The position numbers and the translations under genes are program-made. The notes beneath the pieces were generated by a model that saw only the letters and a list, made by a program, of their open reading frames with translations, was not told where the DNA came from and searched no databases. Source: Pigmentiphaga sp. (GTDB lineage: Bacteria; Pseudomonadota; Gammaproteobacteria; Burkholderiales; Burkholderiaceae_B). From it: DNA of 64,000 nucleotides. Each line of letters opens with the position of its first letter. Positions within the stretch are counted from its first letter, which is position 1. Shown one piece after another: positions 25,739 to 33,697 of this stretch. The DNA lies in assembly GCA_023228945.1 (NCBI GenBank), contig JALOAI010000001.1, forward strand, positions 336,566 through 400,565. The letters are read 5' to 3'.

Positions 25739-26668
25739 TCAACTCGGGATCGCGGACAAATCCGCGGGATTCCACCACACCAATGTGACAAATCTGCCGG
25801 TGCGGCCATCGCGCCGAAAAGAGTACCAACGGTCGTCTTGTACCGTACAAACGCCGGCGGCCGCGATGTCCTCCACCCCCAGCCCTTGCAGGCGATCGGC
25901 GGCCAGCGCAGTGAGGTCGCACCACCATTTGCCCGGTGCGCCGGCCTTGGGCCGAAAGGCAAAGGCGCCCCTGGCGCCCATGGCCTCGCGGACGTCGTCG
26001 CCCACCTCGAAGGCGTTGTGGCCGATCGCCGGCCCCATCCACGCCCGCAAGCGCAACCGTTCGCCGCTTCGGCCGCCTCGCATGGCCGCCACGGTGGTTT
26101 CGAGCACACCCGCCGCCAGTCCTCGCCAGCCCGCGTGCGCCACGGCGACGATGCCGGCCTCGCCATCGGCGAGCACCACGGGCAGACAATCCGCCGTGAG
26201 AACCGCGAGCACCCGGCCCGCGCGCCGGCTGATCGCCGCGTCGGCTCGCGGCGCCTCGCCGAGCGTGTTGGCAACGGCATCGGCGTCATATACCGTTACA
26301 CCATGCACCTGCGTCAACCAGCAGGGGTCGTCCGGCAGCCAGCGCCGCAGAGACTCACGATTGGACTTGACCGCCAGCGGGTCGTCACCCACATGCTCAC
26401 CGAGATTGAAGGCGTCGTAGGGCGCGCGGCTACTGCCGCCCTCGCGCGACGTCACCCGGATCTCCACCCCGGGCCAGGCCGGCCCCCGCCAGGTCCCCGG
26501 CCCCAGCGGTTGCGGCGGCGCGACCTTCACCGCGGCTGCGGTGGCCACTCCCGGCGGCGAGGCGCCCGGCCCCCCGGTGGCGCTCCGAACGGCGGTGAAG
26601 AACTCCGGCCTCCCGGCCGCGAGGCGGACGGGGCTTGCGCTTTGGCCCGTGATCATGCGGTCTTTCAT
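25739..26668 (-). CDS. pgeF: PgeF/YfiH family peptidoglycan-editing purine nucleoside phosphorylase-like protein
   Basis: The multicopper-polyphenol-oxidase (laccase) domain is clear: FNLGEHVGDD, LTQVHGVTVYDAD, VLTADCLPVVLAD with the zinc Cys, and VAHAGWRGLAAGV with the zinc His. Family members remove wrongly placed L-Ser from peptidoglycan precursors and also show purine nucleoside phosphorylase activity. ATG at 26668 overlaps the rluD stop by four bases and gives 309 residues, about 45 more than usual; the extra N-terminus is encoded by a family A repeat (26596-26655). GTG at 26548 or 26530 would give normal lengths without a good Shine-Dalgarno. Confidence 0.9.
   Translation of the reverse strand: MKDRMITGQSASPVRLAAGRPEFFTAVRSATGGPGASPPGVATAAAVKVAPPQPLGPGTWRGPAWPGVEIRVTSREGGSSRAPYDAFNLGEHVGDDPLAVKSNRESLRRWLPDDPCWLTQVHGVTVYDADAVANTLGEAPRADAAISRRAGRVLAVLTADCLPVVLADGEAGIVAVAHAGWRGLAAGVLETTVAAMRGGRSGERLRLRAWMGPAIGHNAFEVGDDVREAMGARGAFAFRPKAGAPGKWWCDLTALAADRLQGLGVEDIAAAGVCTVQDDRWYSFRRDGRTGRFVTLVWWNPADLSAIPS
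26596..26655 (+). repeat. Dispersed repeat family A, short copy inside the pgeF 5' end
   Basis: TGAAGAACTCCGGCCTCCCG joins directly to GGGGCTTGCGCTTTGGC and CGTGATCA, keeping both ends of the family and losing the middle. It lies within the first 25 codons of the longest pgeF frame. Confidence 0.7.
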
Positions 26669-27648
26669 GCATCATTCCAGTGCACAGCCGCGAACACCGC
26701 CTGCATGTCGGCCGGCAGCGATGATTCGAAGACCCGGCTCCCGCCGTCGAGCGGGTCGTCGAACGCCAGCCGCCGGGCATGCAGCATCTGCCGTTGCGCA
26801 GGCGCCAGGCGGGAGCCACCGTAAAGCAGATCGGCCACCAGGGGGTGGCCCGCCTGGGCCAGGTGCACCCGGATCTGATGGGTGCGTCCGGTTTCGAGGC
26901 GGCACGCCACCCGCGTGACGGCGCGCGTCCCCAGCATCCCCTGGCGTTCCGGTACCACGTGCGTGATCGCCGGCTTGGCGGCCACCGGATGGCTGGCGCT
27001 CATGCGCACGGGTACGCGCGCATCGCGGCCGATGGGCCAATCGAGCGTTTGCTCGCGCCAGAGTTGCCCCTGGGCCAGCGCCACGTACTCTCGGCCCACC
27101 GTACGCTCCTGCAACTGACGCACCAGCGAGGTCTGGGCGATCTCGGTGCGCGCCACGACCATCAGGCCCGAGGTGTCTTTGTCGAGCCGGTGCACGATCC
27201 CGGCCCGCGCCACCTGGCGCAGCTCAGGATAGCGGTGGAGCAGGCCGTTGAGCAGCGTACCGCTCCAGTTGCCCGCCCCCGGATGCACGACCAGGCCCAC
27301 GGGTTTGTCGACCACCAGCCAATGGTGGCTTTCAGCCACCACGGAGAACTCCACCGGCTCGGCGCTGAAAGCCAGCTGTTCCGGCGTGGCTTGTTCGGCG
27401 ACATCGAGGCGGTCGCCGGCAGACACGGCGCGGCGCACCGACTGCTCGGGCCGGCCATTGACTGCCACGAAGCCCGCCTCGATCCAGCCCTGCAAGCGGC
27501 TGCGCGAATGTTCCGGCAGCAGTGTGGCCAGGACTTTGTCGAGCCGGCCGCCACTGGCGACCACCAGCCGGCGGCGGCCCCCGGCCTCTTCCCAGGCGTC
27601 GTCGGGCGGATCGGTGGAGGGTAAAGGGGGCAGCGGAATCGTCGTCAT
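26665..27648 (-). CDS. rluD: 23S rRNA pseudouridine synthase RluD
   Basis: Makes the pseudouridines of helix 69 in 23S rRNA (positions 1911, 1915 and 1917 by E. coli numbering). The 327-residue protein has an N-terminal S4 RNA-binding domain (RLDKVLATLLPEHSRSRLQGWI, then GFVAVNGRP) and the RluA-family catalytic domain with the Asp in AGIVHRLDKDTSGLMV, plus RTHQIRVHLAQAGHPLVAD. I chose ATG at 27648 (MTTIPLPPLPS); ATG at 27681 adds 11 residues. It is divergent from bamD and overlaps pgeF by four bases. The rluD-pgeF / bamD arrangement is conserved in proteobacteria. Confidence 0.95.
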   Translation of the reverse strand: MTTIPLPPLPSTDPPDDAWEEAGGRRRLVVASGGRLDKVLATLLPEHSRSRLQGWIEAGFVAVNGRPEQSVRRAVSAGDRLDVAEQATPEQLAFSAEPVEFSVVAESHHWLVVDKPVGLVVHPGAGNWSGTLLNGLLHRYPELRQVARAGIVHRLDKDTSGLMVVARTEIAQTSLVRQLQERTVGREYVALAQGQLWREQTLDWPIGRDARVPVRMSASHPVAAKPAITHVVPERQGMLGTRAVTRVACRLETGRTHQIRVHLAQAGHPLVADLLYGGSRLAPAQRQMLHARRLAFDDPLDGGSRVFESSLPADMQAVFAAVHWNDA

Positions 27649-27738
27649 GGCGTGGAATGAGGTGGGCGCGCGCCGGCGCAAGAACGCGCAGCATATAATC
27701 GGAGACCGTTTCGTGCTTTCTTCCCCGGATACCTCTGC

Positions 27739-28629
27739 ATGTCGCTGAAATTCATTGCCAAATCCGAGCCCGCCGGCGCCGGCAAAAACTGGGTTGCGCG
27801 TTGGCGCGGTGGGCTGGTTGCCATGGCTGTGGCAAGCTCCCTGCTATCGGGTTGCGGATGGCTCAACGCCAACAGCGGCGAAGCCCACGACGACACCGTT
27901 GGCTGGAGCGCAGAGCAATTGTACCGGGACGCCAAGAGCGAGTTGGATTCCGGCAACTGGGAGGCCGCCCTCACTCAGCTCGAACGCGTCCAGGCACGCT
28001 ATCCCTTCGGCGTGTATGCCCAGCAGGCGATGCTCGATACCGCCTACGCGCAGTGGCGCAGCGGCTCCCGCGAGCAGGCCCTGGCCACCATCCAGCGCTT
28101 CCAGCAACAGTACCCCAATCACGAAGCCACCGACTACATGCTCTATCTCAAGGGCCTGGTCACCTTCGCTCCCGAAAACGCCTTCATCAATCGCCTCGTC
28201 GGCCAGGATATGGCCGAGCGCGATCCCGCCGGCGCCCGGGCGTCGTTCGAAGCGTTTACCGAACTCGTGCAGCGCTACCCCGATAGCCGCTATGCCCGGG
28301 ATGCCCGGCTGCGCCTCAACTGGCTGCTCAATACCATCGCCATGGGTGAGCTTTACACGGCCCGCTATTACTACAACCGCCAAGCCTACGTTGCCGCGAT
28401 CAATCGCGCCGAGACCGTGATCGCCGACTTCCAGGGCACCGAAGCGGCCGAGCAGGCGCTCTACCTCATGGTGCTTTCGTACGAGCAGCTCGATATGCCC
28501 GAGCTGCGCGACGACGCCCGCCGCGTGCTCGTGACCAACTTCCCCCAAACCCGATTGTTGAGCGAAGGCTTTCCCGACACCAGCAATAGCAAGTGGTGGA
28601 ACCCTTTCAGCTGGTCGAGCAACCTCTAG
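27739..28629 (+). CDS. bamD: Outer-membrane assembly lipoprotein BamD (ComL)
   Basis: An essential lipoprotein of the BAM complex that inserts beta-barrels into the outer membrane. The 296-residue protein has lipobox LLSGC (Cys39) after a long basic N-terminus, then TPR-like repeats (AEQLYRDAKSELDSGNWEAA, YAQQAMLDTAYAQWRSG, and so on) and the conserved LYTARYYYNRQAYVAAINRA. The signal region is longer than usual (38 residues); an internal ATG at codon 29 lies within the hydrophobic part and is unlikely. Its end overlaps the convergent helicase gene by four bases. Confidence 0.96.
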   Translation: MSLKFIAKSEPAGAGKNWVARWRGGLVAMAVASSLLSGCGWLNANSGEAHDDTVGWSAEQLYRDAKSELDSGNWEAALTQLERVQARYPFGVYAQQAMLDTAYAQWRSGSREQALATIQRFQQQYPNHEATDYMLYLKGLVTFAPENAFINRLVGQDMAERDPAGARASFEAFTELVQRYPDSRYARDARLRLNWLLNTIAMGELYTARYYYNRQAYVAAINRAETVIADFQGTEAAEQALYLMVLSYEQLDMPELRDDARRVLVTNFPQTRLLSEGFPDTSNSKWWNPFSWSSNL

Positions 28630-30920
28630 GATTTTTCGCCGCGGCGGGCGCGCAGGAAGGCCACCACCTCGGCCTGCTTGCGCGTCCGGCCAAACGGCGG
28701 CAGCCCTCGCCACAGCTGCTTGCCGTAGGGCTTATCCACCAGCCGGCGATCGGCGATCATCAACACCCCCCAGTCTTCCTCGGCACGAATCAAACGCCCG
28801 GCGCCCTGCTTGAGGGCGATGGCGGCGTGCGGCAATTGAAACTCCACGAAGGGATTGCCACCGCGCTTGCGGCTATCGCGGATACGCGCATCGATCACGG
28901 GGTCGTCGGGCGGCGCAAACGGTAGTTTGTCGATCGCCACCAGGGTCAGGGCGTCGCCCGGCACATCGATCCCTTCCCAGAAGCTGGCGCTGCCCACCAG
29001 CACCGTATGGTGCTGGGTGCGCAAGGATTCGAGCAGCTCGCGGCGCGAGCGGGCTCCCTGCTTGAGCAGGGGCCAAGCCCATCCCTGTTGGGCAAACGCC
29101 TCGGCCAACATGCCATGCACTCCCTCGACCGCCCGCAAGGTGGTGCAGAGGATCAGGGCATTGCCGGTGTTGGCTTCCAGCAATGGCAGCAGGTCATCGA
29201 CGAATGCCCGCAGGAAGCCCGGATGGTTGGGCTCGGGCAAATGATCGGGCACATAAAGGCGGCCGTGGGTGGTGTAGTCGAACGGCGACTCCCAGCGTCC
29301 GGTAGCGGCCTCGTACAGCCCCAGCTGGCGGGTAAAGTGACTGAAATCCTGGCGCACGGCCAAAGTGGCCGAGGTGAGCACCCAGGCCTGACCTCGCGGC
29401 CGGGCGCGGGAAAATGCCTTGGCCACCGACAGGGGCGCCGATTGCAGGCGCAAATTGGTACCACTGAACTCCACCCACCGCACCCATTCCAGCCCTGCGG
29501 TGTTCTTGGCCGGCGCCTGTGAATGGCTGGCCTCGTGATCCACCTCAGCCGTCGCTCCGCGGGCCGCCTCGGCGCCCGTGGTTTCCTGCGCCAAGCCGGC
29601 CATCCCGGCATCGCCGCCCCCGGCGCCGGCATCGTTCGCCACCGCGTCGGCGCCGCCATCTGCCGCCCCGGCATCGTTTTCCGCACCCTCTTCGCCGCTT
29701 GCCGGTGCCGCCGACAGCGGATCGATGGCCTGTTCGCCCTCAAGCGCCAGCTGCAGGGTGGCGTCGTCCAGCGTGGTGTCGGCAGGCAGCCAACGCCGCA
29801 AGCGCGCGATCAGCTCGGGTGGGCGGCGCGCGAGCAGTTCGAGATCGGGGTGGCGCTCGCGCAGCGCTCGCGCCACGCCCCCGATCCGGCTCAGGGCCTC
29901 CACCGCGGCCAGCAGCACCGCGAAGAACGTCTGGCGTTCGGGCAGCGCCTCGTAGGCGCACTTCTGGCCCGGCAGGGTGTCGATGTGTGCGCCATACAAG
30001 CGCAATTCGCGGGCGGCGTGTTCGAGATCGTGGCTCAGTTCCGCCCAGTCGGCGCTCTCGCGCGCCTGCGCCAGCCCTACGGCCAGGGCATCGCGCGCGA
30101 GGTCCAGCAATTGCAGGGTGGAGACCGCTTCGCCCAGGAAACGGGTGGCGACCTCGGGCAGTTGATGGGCTTCGTCGAACACGACGCAATCGGCCGCGGG
30201 CAGAAGATCGGTGATGCCCTCTTCCTTGAGCGCGAGATCGGCCATGAACAAGGCATGGTTGATCACCACCACCTCGGCTTCCTGCGCGGTTTTACGGGCC
30301 TTGACCACGAAGCAATCGCGATAATGTGGGCATTCGGTGCCCAGGCAGGTATCGCGCGAGGACGTCACGCGTTGCCAGATCGGTGCCGTCTCGGGCACGC
30401 TGGCGAGCTCGGCGCGGTCGCCGGTTTGCGTGGTTTTGGCGAACTTCACGATCTGGCGCAGCTGCGCCACCTCGTGACGCGAGACCAGGGCACGGTCGTC
30501 GTCCTGGGTACGCTCGAGATGCAAATGGCATACGTAGTTGCCGCGGCCTTTGAGCAGCGCCACGCTGGCGGGCATTTGCAAGGCCTTGACCACCGTAGGC
30601 AGGTCGCGGGCAAAAAGCTGGTCTTGCAGAGGTTTGGTACCGGTGGAAATCAGGATCTTGCCGCCGTGCAGCAGCGCAGGCACCAAATAGGCATAGGTTT
30701 TACCCGTGCCGGTGCCGGCCTCGGCCACCAGCGTACCGCCCTCGGCCAAGGTGCGCGCCACCGCGGCCGCCAGCTCGCGCTGCTGCGAACGCGGCCGGTA
30801 ACCCGGCAAACGGCGCGCGAGAGCACCATCGGGACCGAAGGCCTGGGCGACTTCACGAACCAGGGGAGCGTCGTTGCTGTGCGGGAGATCTTCGGTGTGG
30901 TCGTCGGCCACTTCAAGCAT
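28626..30920 (-). CDS. ATP-dependent DNA helicase, DinG/YoaA family (XPD-like, FeS)
   Basis: A 764-residue superfamily 2 helicase: Walker A EAGTGTGKT (68-75), four Cys that should hold a [4Fe-4S] cluster (Cys131, Cys192, Cys197, Cys203), DEAH box in CVVFDEAHQLPEV, and C-terminal motifs VGSASFWEGIDVPGD and QGAGRLIRAEEDWG. Family members unwind damaged or R-loop DNA during repair. A low-complexity Ala/Gly/Asp/Glu-rich insert of about 75 residues lies in the middle (from SAAPASGEEGAENDAG), before GLEWVRWVEF. The start overlaps the end of the DUF465 gene by eight bases. YoaA is a closer match than DinG by architecture, but I cannot separate them firmly. Confidence 0.9.
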   Translation of the reverse strand: MLEVADDHTEDLPHSNDAPLVREVAQAFGPDGALARRLPGYRPRSQQRELAAAVARTLAEGGTLVAEAGTGTGKTYAYLVPALLHGGKILISTGTKPLQDQLFARDLPTVVKALQMPASVALLKGRGNYVCHLHLERTQDDDRALVSRHEVAQLRQIVKFAKTTQTGDRAELASVPETAPIWQRVTSSRDTCLGTECPHYRDCFVVKARKTAQEAEVVVINHALFMADLALKEEGITDLLPAADCVVFDEAHQLPEVATRFLGEAVSTLQLLDLARDALAVGLAQARESADWAELSHDLEHAARELRLYGAHIDTLPGQKCAYEALPERQTFFAVLLAAVEALSRIGGVARALRERHPDLELLARRPPELIARLRRWLPADTTLDDATLQLALEGEQAIDPLSAAPASGEEGAENDAGAADGGADAVANDAGAGGGDAGMAGLAQETTGAEAARGATAEVDHEASHSQAPAKNTAGLEWVRWVEFSGTNLRLQSAPLSVAKAFSRARPRGQAWVLTSATLAVRQDFSHFTRQLGLYEAATGRWESPFDYTTHGRLYVPDHLPEPNHPGFLRAFVDDLLPLLEANTGNALILCTTLRAVEGVHGMLAEAFAQQGWAWPLLKQGARSRRELLESLRTQHHTVLVGSASFWEGIDVPGDALTLVAIDKLPFAPPDDPVIDARIRDSRKRGGNPFVEFQLPHAAIALKQGAGRLIRAEEDWGVLMIADRRLVDKPYGKQLWRGLPPFGRTRKQAEVVAFLRARRGEKS

Positions 30921-31131
30921 GAATATCGGGTTCCAGCATGATTGCCATTTGCTCGATCTGATCTTTGAGCATGAGTTTGCGCTTTTTCAGGCGGCGCAAG
31001 GCCAACTGATCCATTCCGGGATCATGTTGCAAACGCTGGAGGGTGACGTCGAGGTCGCGATGCTCCTGGCGCAGGGCCGCCAAGCGTAGTCGCAACGCGG
31101 CAGGGCTATCGGGCGGAAATACGAGCGTCAC
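30913..31131 (-). CDS. DUF465 family small coiled-coil protein
   Basis: A 72-residue protein of the YdcH/DUF465 family: LRLRLAALRQEHRDLDVTLQ, then a short turn and LALRRLKKRKLMLKDQIEQM, an antiparallel helical hairpin. The function is not known. I chose GTG at 31131, which gives the usual length; TTG at 31188 would add 19 residues. It is the first gene of a pair with the helicase (eight-base overlap) and is divergent from tex. This adjacency to a helicase gene may only reflect operon packing. Confidence 0.8.
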   Translation of the reverse strand: MTLVFPPDSPAALRLRLAALRQEHRDLDVTLQRLQHDPGMDQLALRRLKKRKLMLKDQIEQMAIMLEPDIHA

Positions 31132-31240
31132 GGCATGCTGTGTCTCGGTAGGGGACGCAATTGTCGCACCCCCCTTCGGGAGGGGCAAGCCGGATTAATG
31201 GCAAAATGCCTCCCTTTCCACTCTTTCTTGCCCGAACCGG

Positions 31241-33640
31241 ATGACCGTGAACGCCCCCGCCGACACCGCCACGCTGCCGCCCGACGCCATCGCCGCGCCC
31301 GATCCCGCCGAACTCATCCGTCGCCTGGCCGAAGAACTCGGCGTGCGCCCCGCTCAAATCGCGGCCACCGTCGAGCTCCTGGACGGCGGCGCCACTGTGC
31401 CGTTCGTTGCGCGCTACCGCAAGGAAGTCACCGGCGGGCTGGACGACACCGTACTGCGCAACCTGGAAGTCAGGCTCGACTATCTGCGGGATCTCGACAC
31501 CCGGCGCCTTGCCATCCTGCAATCCATCGCCGAGCAAGGCAAGCTGACCCCCGAGCTGCATGCCAGCATCCAGGCCGCCGACACCAAGCAGCGCCTGGAA
31601 GACCTCTACACGCCGTACAAACCCAAGCGCCGGACGCGTGCGCAGATCGCCCGGGAGGCCGGCCTGGAGCCGCTCGCCGACCGGCTGCTGGCCGAGGCGG
31701 AGGCCGACCCGCAAGCGCTTGCCGCGGACTTCGTCAACGCCGATGCCGGCGTGGCCGACGTCAAGGCGGCCCTCGACGGCGCGCGCGACATCCTCACCGA
31801 ACGCTTCGCCGAAGACGCCGACGTACTCGAGCATTTACGCGAGTTCCTCTGGAAGGAGGCCTCGCTGCGGGCGCGGGTCATTGAGGGCAAAGAGGGCGAA
31901 GGCGCCAACTTCCGCGACTGGTTCGACTTCAGCGAAGCCTTGCGCACCCTGCCCTCGCATCGCATCCTGGCCTTGTTGCGCGGCCGCCAGCAAGGCGTGC
32001 TCGACCTGCGCCTGTCGCTGGGAGACGAGCGCGAGGCGGAACTGCCGCATCCCTGCGTGGCCCGGCTCGCCCAGCGCCTCGAATTGCCCGGTCCGCTATG
32101 GGGTGATCGCGTCTCGCCGCGCAATCGCTGGCTGGCCGAGGTCTGCCGCTGGACGTGGCGGGTCAAGCTATTGCCGGGCTTCGAAACCGAACTCATCGGC
32201 CGCTTGCGCGAGAATGCCGAAGCCGAAGCCATTCGCGTTTTCGGCGCCAACCTCAAAGATTTGCTGTTGGCGGCGCCCGCCGGTCCCAAGGCCGTACTCG
32301 GGCTCGACCCGGGCATCCGCACCGGTGTCAAGGTGGCCGCGATCGACGCGACCGGGAAGCTGTTGGACACCACCACCATCTATCCGCACGAGCCTCGGCG
32401 CGATTGGGACGGTTCCATCGCCATCCTGGCGCGGCTGGCCAAGGCTCACCGCATCGGCCTGATCGCCATCGGCAACGGTACCGCCTCTCGAGAAACCGAA
32501 AAGCTGGCCGCCGACCTGATGAAGCGCCACCCCGAACTGAACCTGCAGCGCGTGGTGGTCTCCGAAGCCGGTGCCTCGGTCTATTCCGCCTCGGAAACCG
32601 CCGCCACCGAGTTTCCGGATCTCGACGTCAGCCTGCGCGGCGCGGTGTCCATCGCCCGCCGGCTGCAGGATCCCTTGGCCGAACTGGTGAAGATCGACCC
32701 CAAGGCCATCGGTGTGGGCCAGTATCAGCACGATGTCAATCAGCGCGAGTTGGCCCGCGCGCTGGAAGCCGTGGTGGAAGACTGCGTCAACGCCGTAGGC
32801 GTGGATGTGAATACCGCCTCGGCCGCCCTGCTCGCCCGCGTCTCGGGCCTGACGGCCAGCCTGGCGCGCAACATCGTCAGCTGGCGCGACACCCATGGCG
32901 CCTACCAGCGGCGCGAGGACTTGAAAGCCGTGCCCCGCTTTGGCGAAAAGTCATTTGAGCAAGCGGCGGGCTTCCTCCGGATTCCCAACGGCGCCGATCC
33001 GCTCGACGCCTCGGCCGTACACCCCGAAGCCTACCCGGTGGTCGAACGCATCCTGGCCTCGATCCAGGCCGATGTCCGGCAGGTGCTGGGCAATCGCGAA
33101 GCTCTCAAGGGCGTGGCGCCCAGCCGCTTCGTGGACGATCGCTTCGGCCTGCCCACCATCCAGGACATTCTGCAGGAGCTCGAAAAGCCCGGCCGCGACC
33201 CGCGCCCAGAGTTCAAAACGGCTCAATTCCGCGACGGCATCGAAACCCTGGCCGACCTGCAAGCCGGCATGGTGCTGGAAGGCGTGGTCACGAACGTCGC
33301 CAACTTCGGCGCCTTCGTCGACATCGGCGTCCACCAGGACGGCCTGGTGCATATCTCGGCGCTATCGAACAAGTTCGTCGACGATCCCCGGGATGTGGTG
33401 CGGGTGGGCCAAACCGTGCAGGTCAAGGTGGTGGAAGTGGATCAGGCGCGCAAGCGTGTCGCCCTTACCATGCGGCTGGATGACGACGTACTGGCGAGCC
33501 GGCGCAGTGCGCCAGGCGACGGTGGCGGCGCCTCGGCGCGCGGCTCACGGGCCGGCGGCGGCCGGGGCGGCGCACCCCGGACCGAAGCCGCGCCGGCCGG
33601 CGCCATGGCCGCGGCATTCGCGAAACTCAAGCAGCGCTGA
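31241..33640 (+). CDS. tex: Tex family RNA-binding transcription accessory protein
   Basis: A 799-residue protein related to eukaryotic Spt6; Tex affects toxin and other gene expression in Bordetella and binds nucleic acid. Domains: N-terminal Tex helical part (VPFVARYRKEVTGGLDD), YqgF/RuvC-like domain (GLDPGIRTGVKVAAID near residue 350; VVSEAGASVYSAS), helix-hairpin-helix domains (VDVNTASAALLARVSGL), and a C-terminal S1 domain (GVVTNVANFGAFVDIGVHQDGLVHIS). The tail is Gly/Arg/Ala-rich. It converges with trpS, with a family B repeat between them. Confidence 0.97.
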   Translation: MTVNAPADTATLPPDAIAAPDPAELIRRLAEELGVRPAQIAATVELLDGGATVPFVARYRKEVTGGLDDTVLRNLEVRLDYLRDLDTRRLAILQSIAEQGKLTPELHASIQAADTKQRLEDLYTPYKPKRRTRAQIAREAGLEPLADRLLAEAEADPQALAADFVNADAGVADVKAALDGARDILTERFAEDADVLEHLREFLWKEASLRARVIEGKEGEGANFRDWFDFSEALRTLPSHRILALLRGRQQGVLDLRLSLGDEREAELPHPCVARLAQRLELPGPLWGDRVSPRNRWLAEVCRWTWRVKLLPGFETELIGRLRENAEAEAIRVFGANLKDLLLAAPAGPKAVLGLDPGIRTGVKVAAIDATGKLLDTTTIYPHEPRRDWDGSIAILARLAKAHRIGLIAIGNGTASRETEKLAADLMKRHPELNLQRVVVSEAGASVYSASETAATEFPDLDVSLRGAVSIARRLQDPLAELVKIDPKAIGVGQYQHDVNQRELARALEAVVEDCVNAVGVDVNTASAALLARVSGLTASLARNIVSWRDTHGAYQRREDLKAVPRFGEKSFEQAAGFLRIPNGADPLDASAVHPEAYPVVERILASIQADVRQVLGNREALKGVAPSRFVDDRFGLPTIQDILQELEKPGRDPRPEFKTAQFRDGIETLADLQAGMVLEGVVTNVANFGAFVDIGVHQDGLVHISALSNKFVDDPRDVVRVGQTVQVKVVEVDQARKRVALTMRLDDDVLASRRSAPGDGGGASARGSRAGGGRGGAPRTEAAPAGAMAAAFAKLKQR

Positions 33641-33646
33641 ACTTTT

Positions 33647-33695
33647 TTGCCGCCGGGCCGCCAAGGTAAAAAGCCCTCGGGGGCAGCTGCCGCCC
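33647..33695 (+). repeat. Dispersed repeat family B at the tex 3' end
   Basis: GCCGCCGGGCCGC follows a TTTTTT tract seven bases after the tex stop and continues with AAGGTAAAAAGCCCTCGGGGGCAG-like sequence. The same core occurs after T-tracts at 50540, 50621, 60048 and 63743. Confidence 0.6.
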
Positions 33696-33697
33696 CT

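Noticed and set aside
27661..27700. TATAAT at 27694-27699 as a strong bamD promoter
   Set aside because: The -10 box is good but no -35 box was found at 16-18 bases, so it was not listed as a feature.
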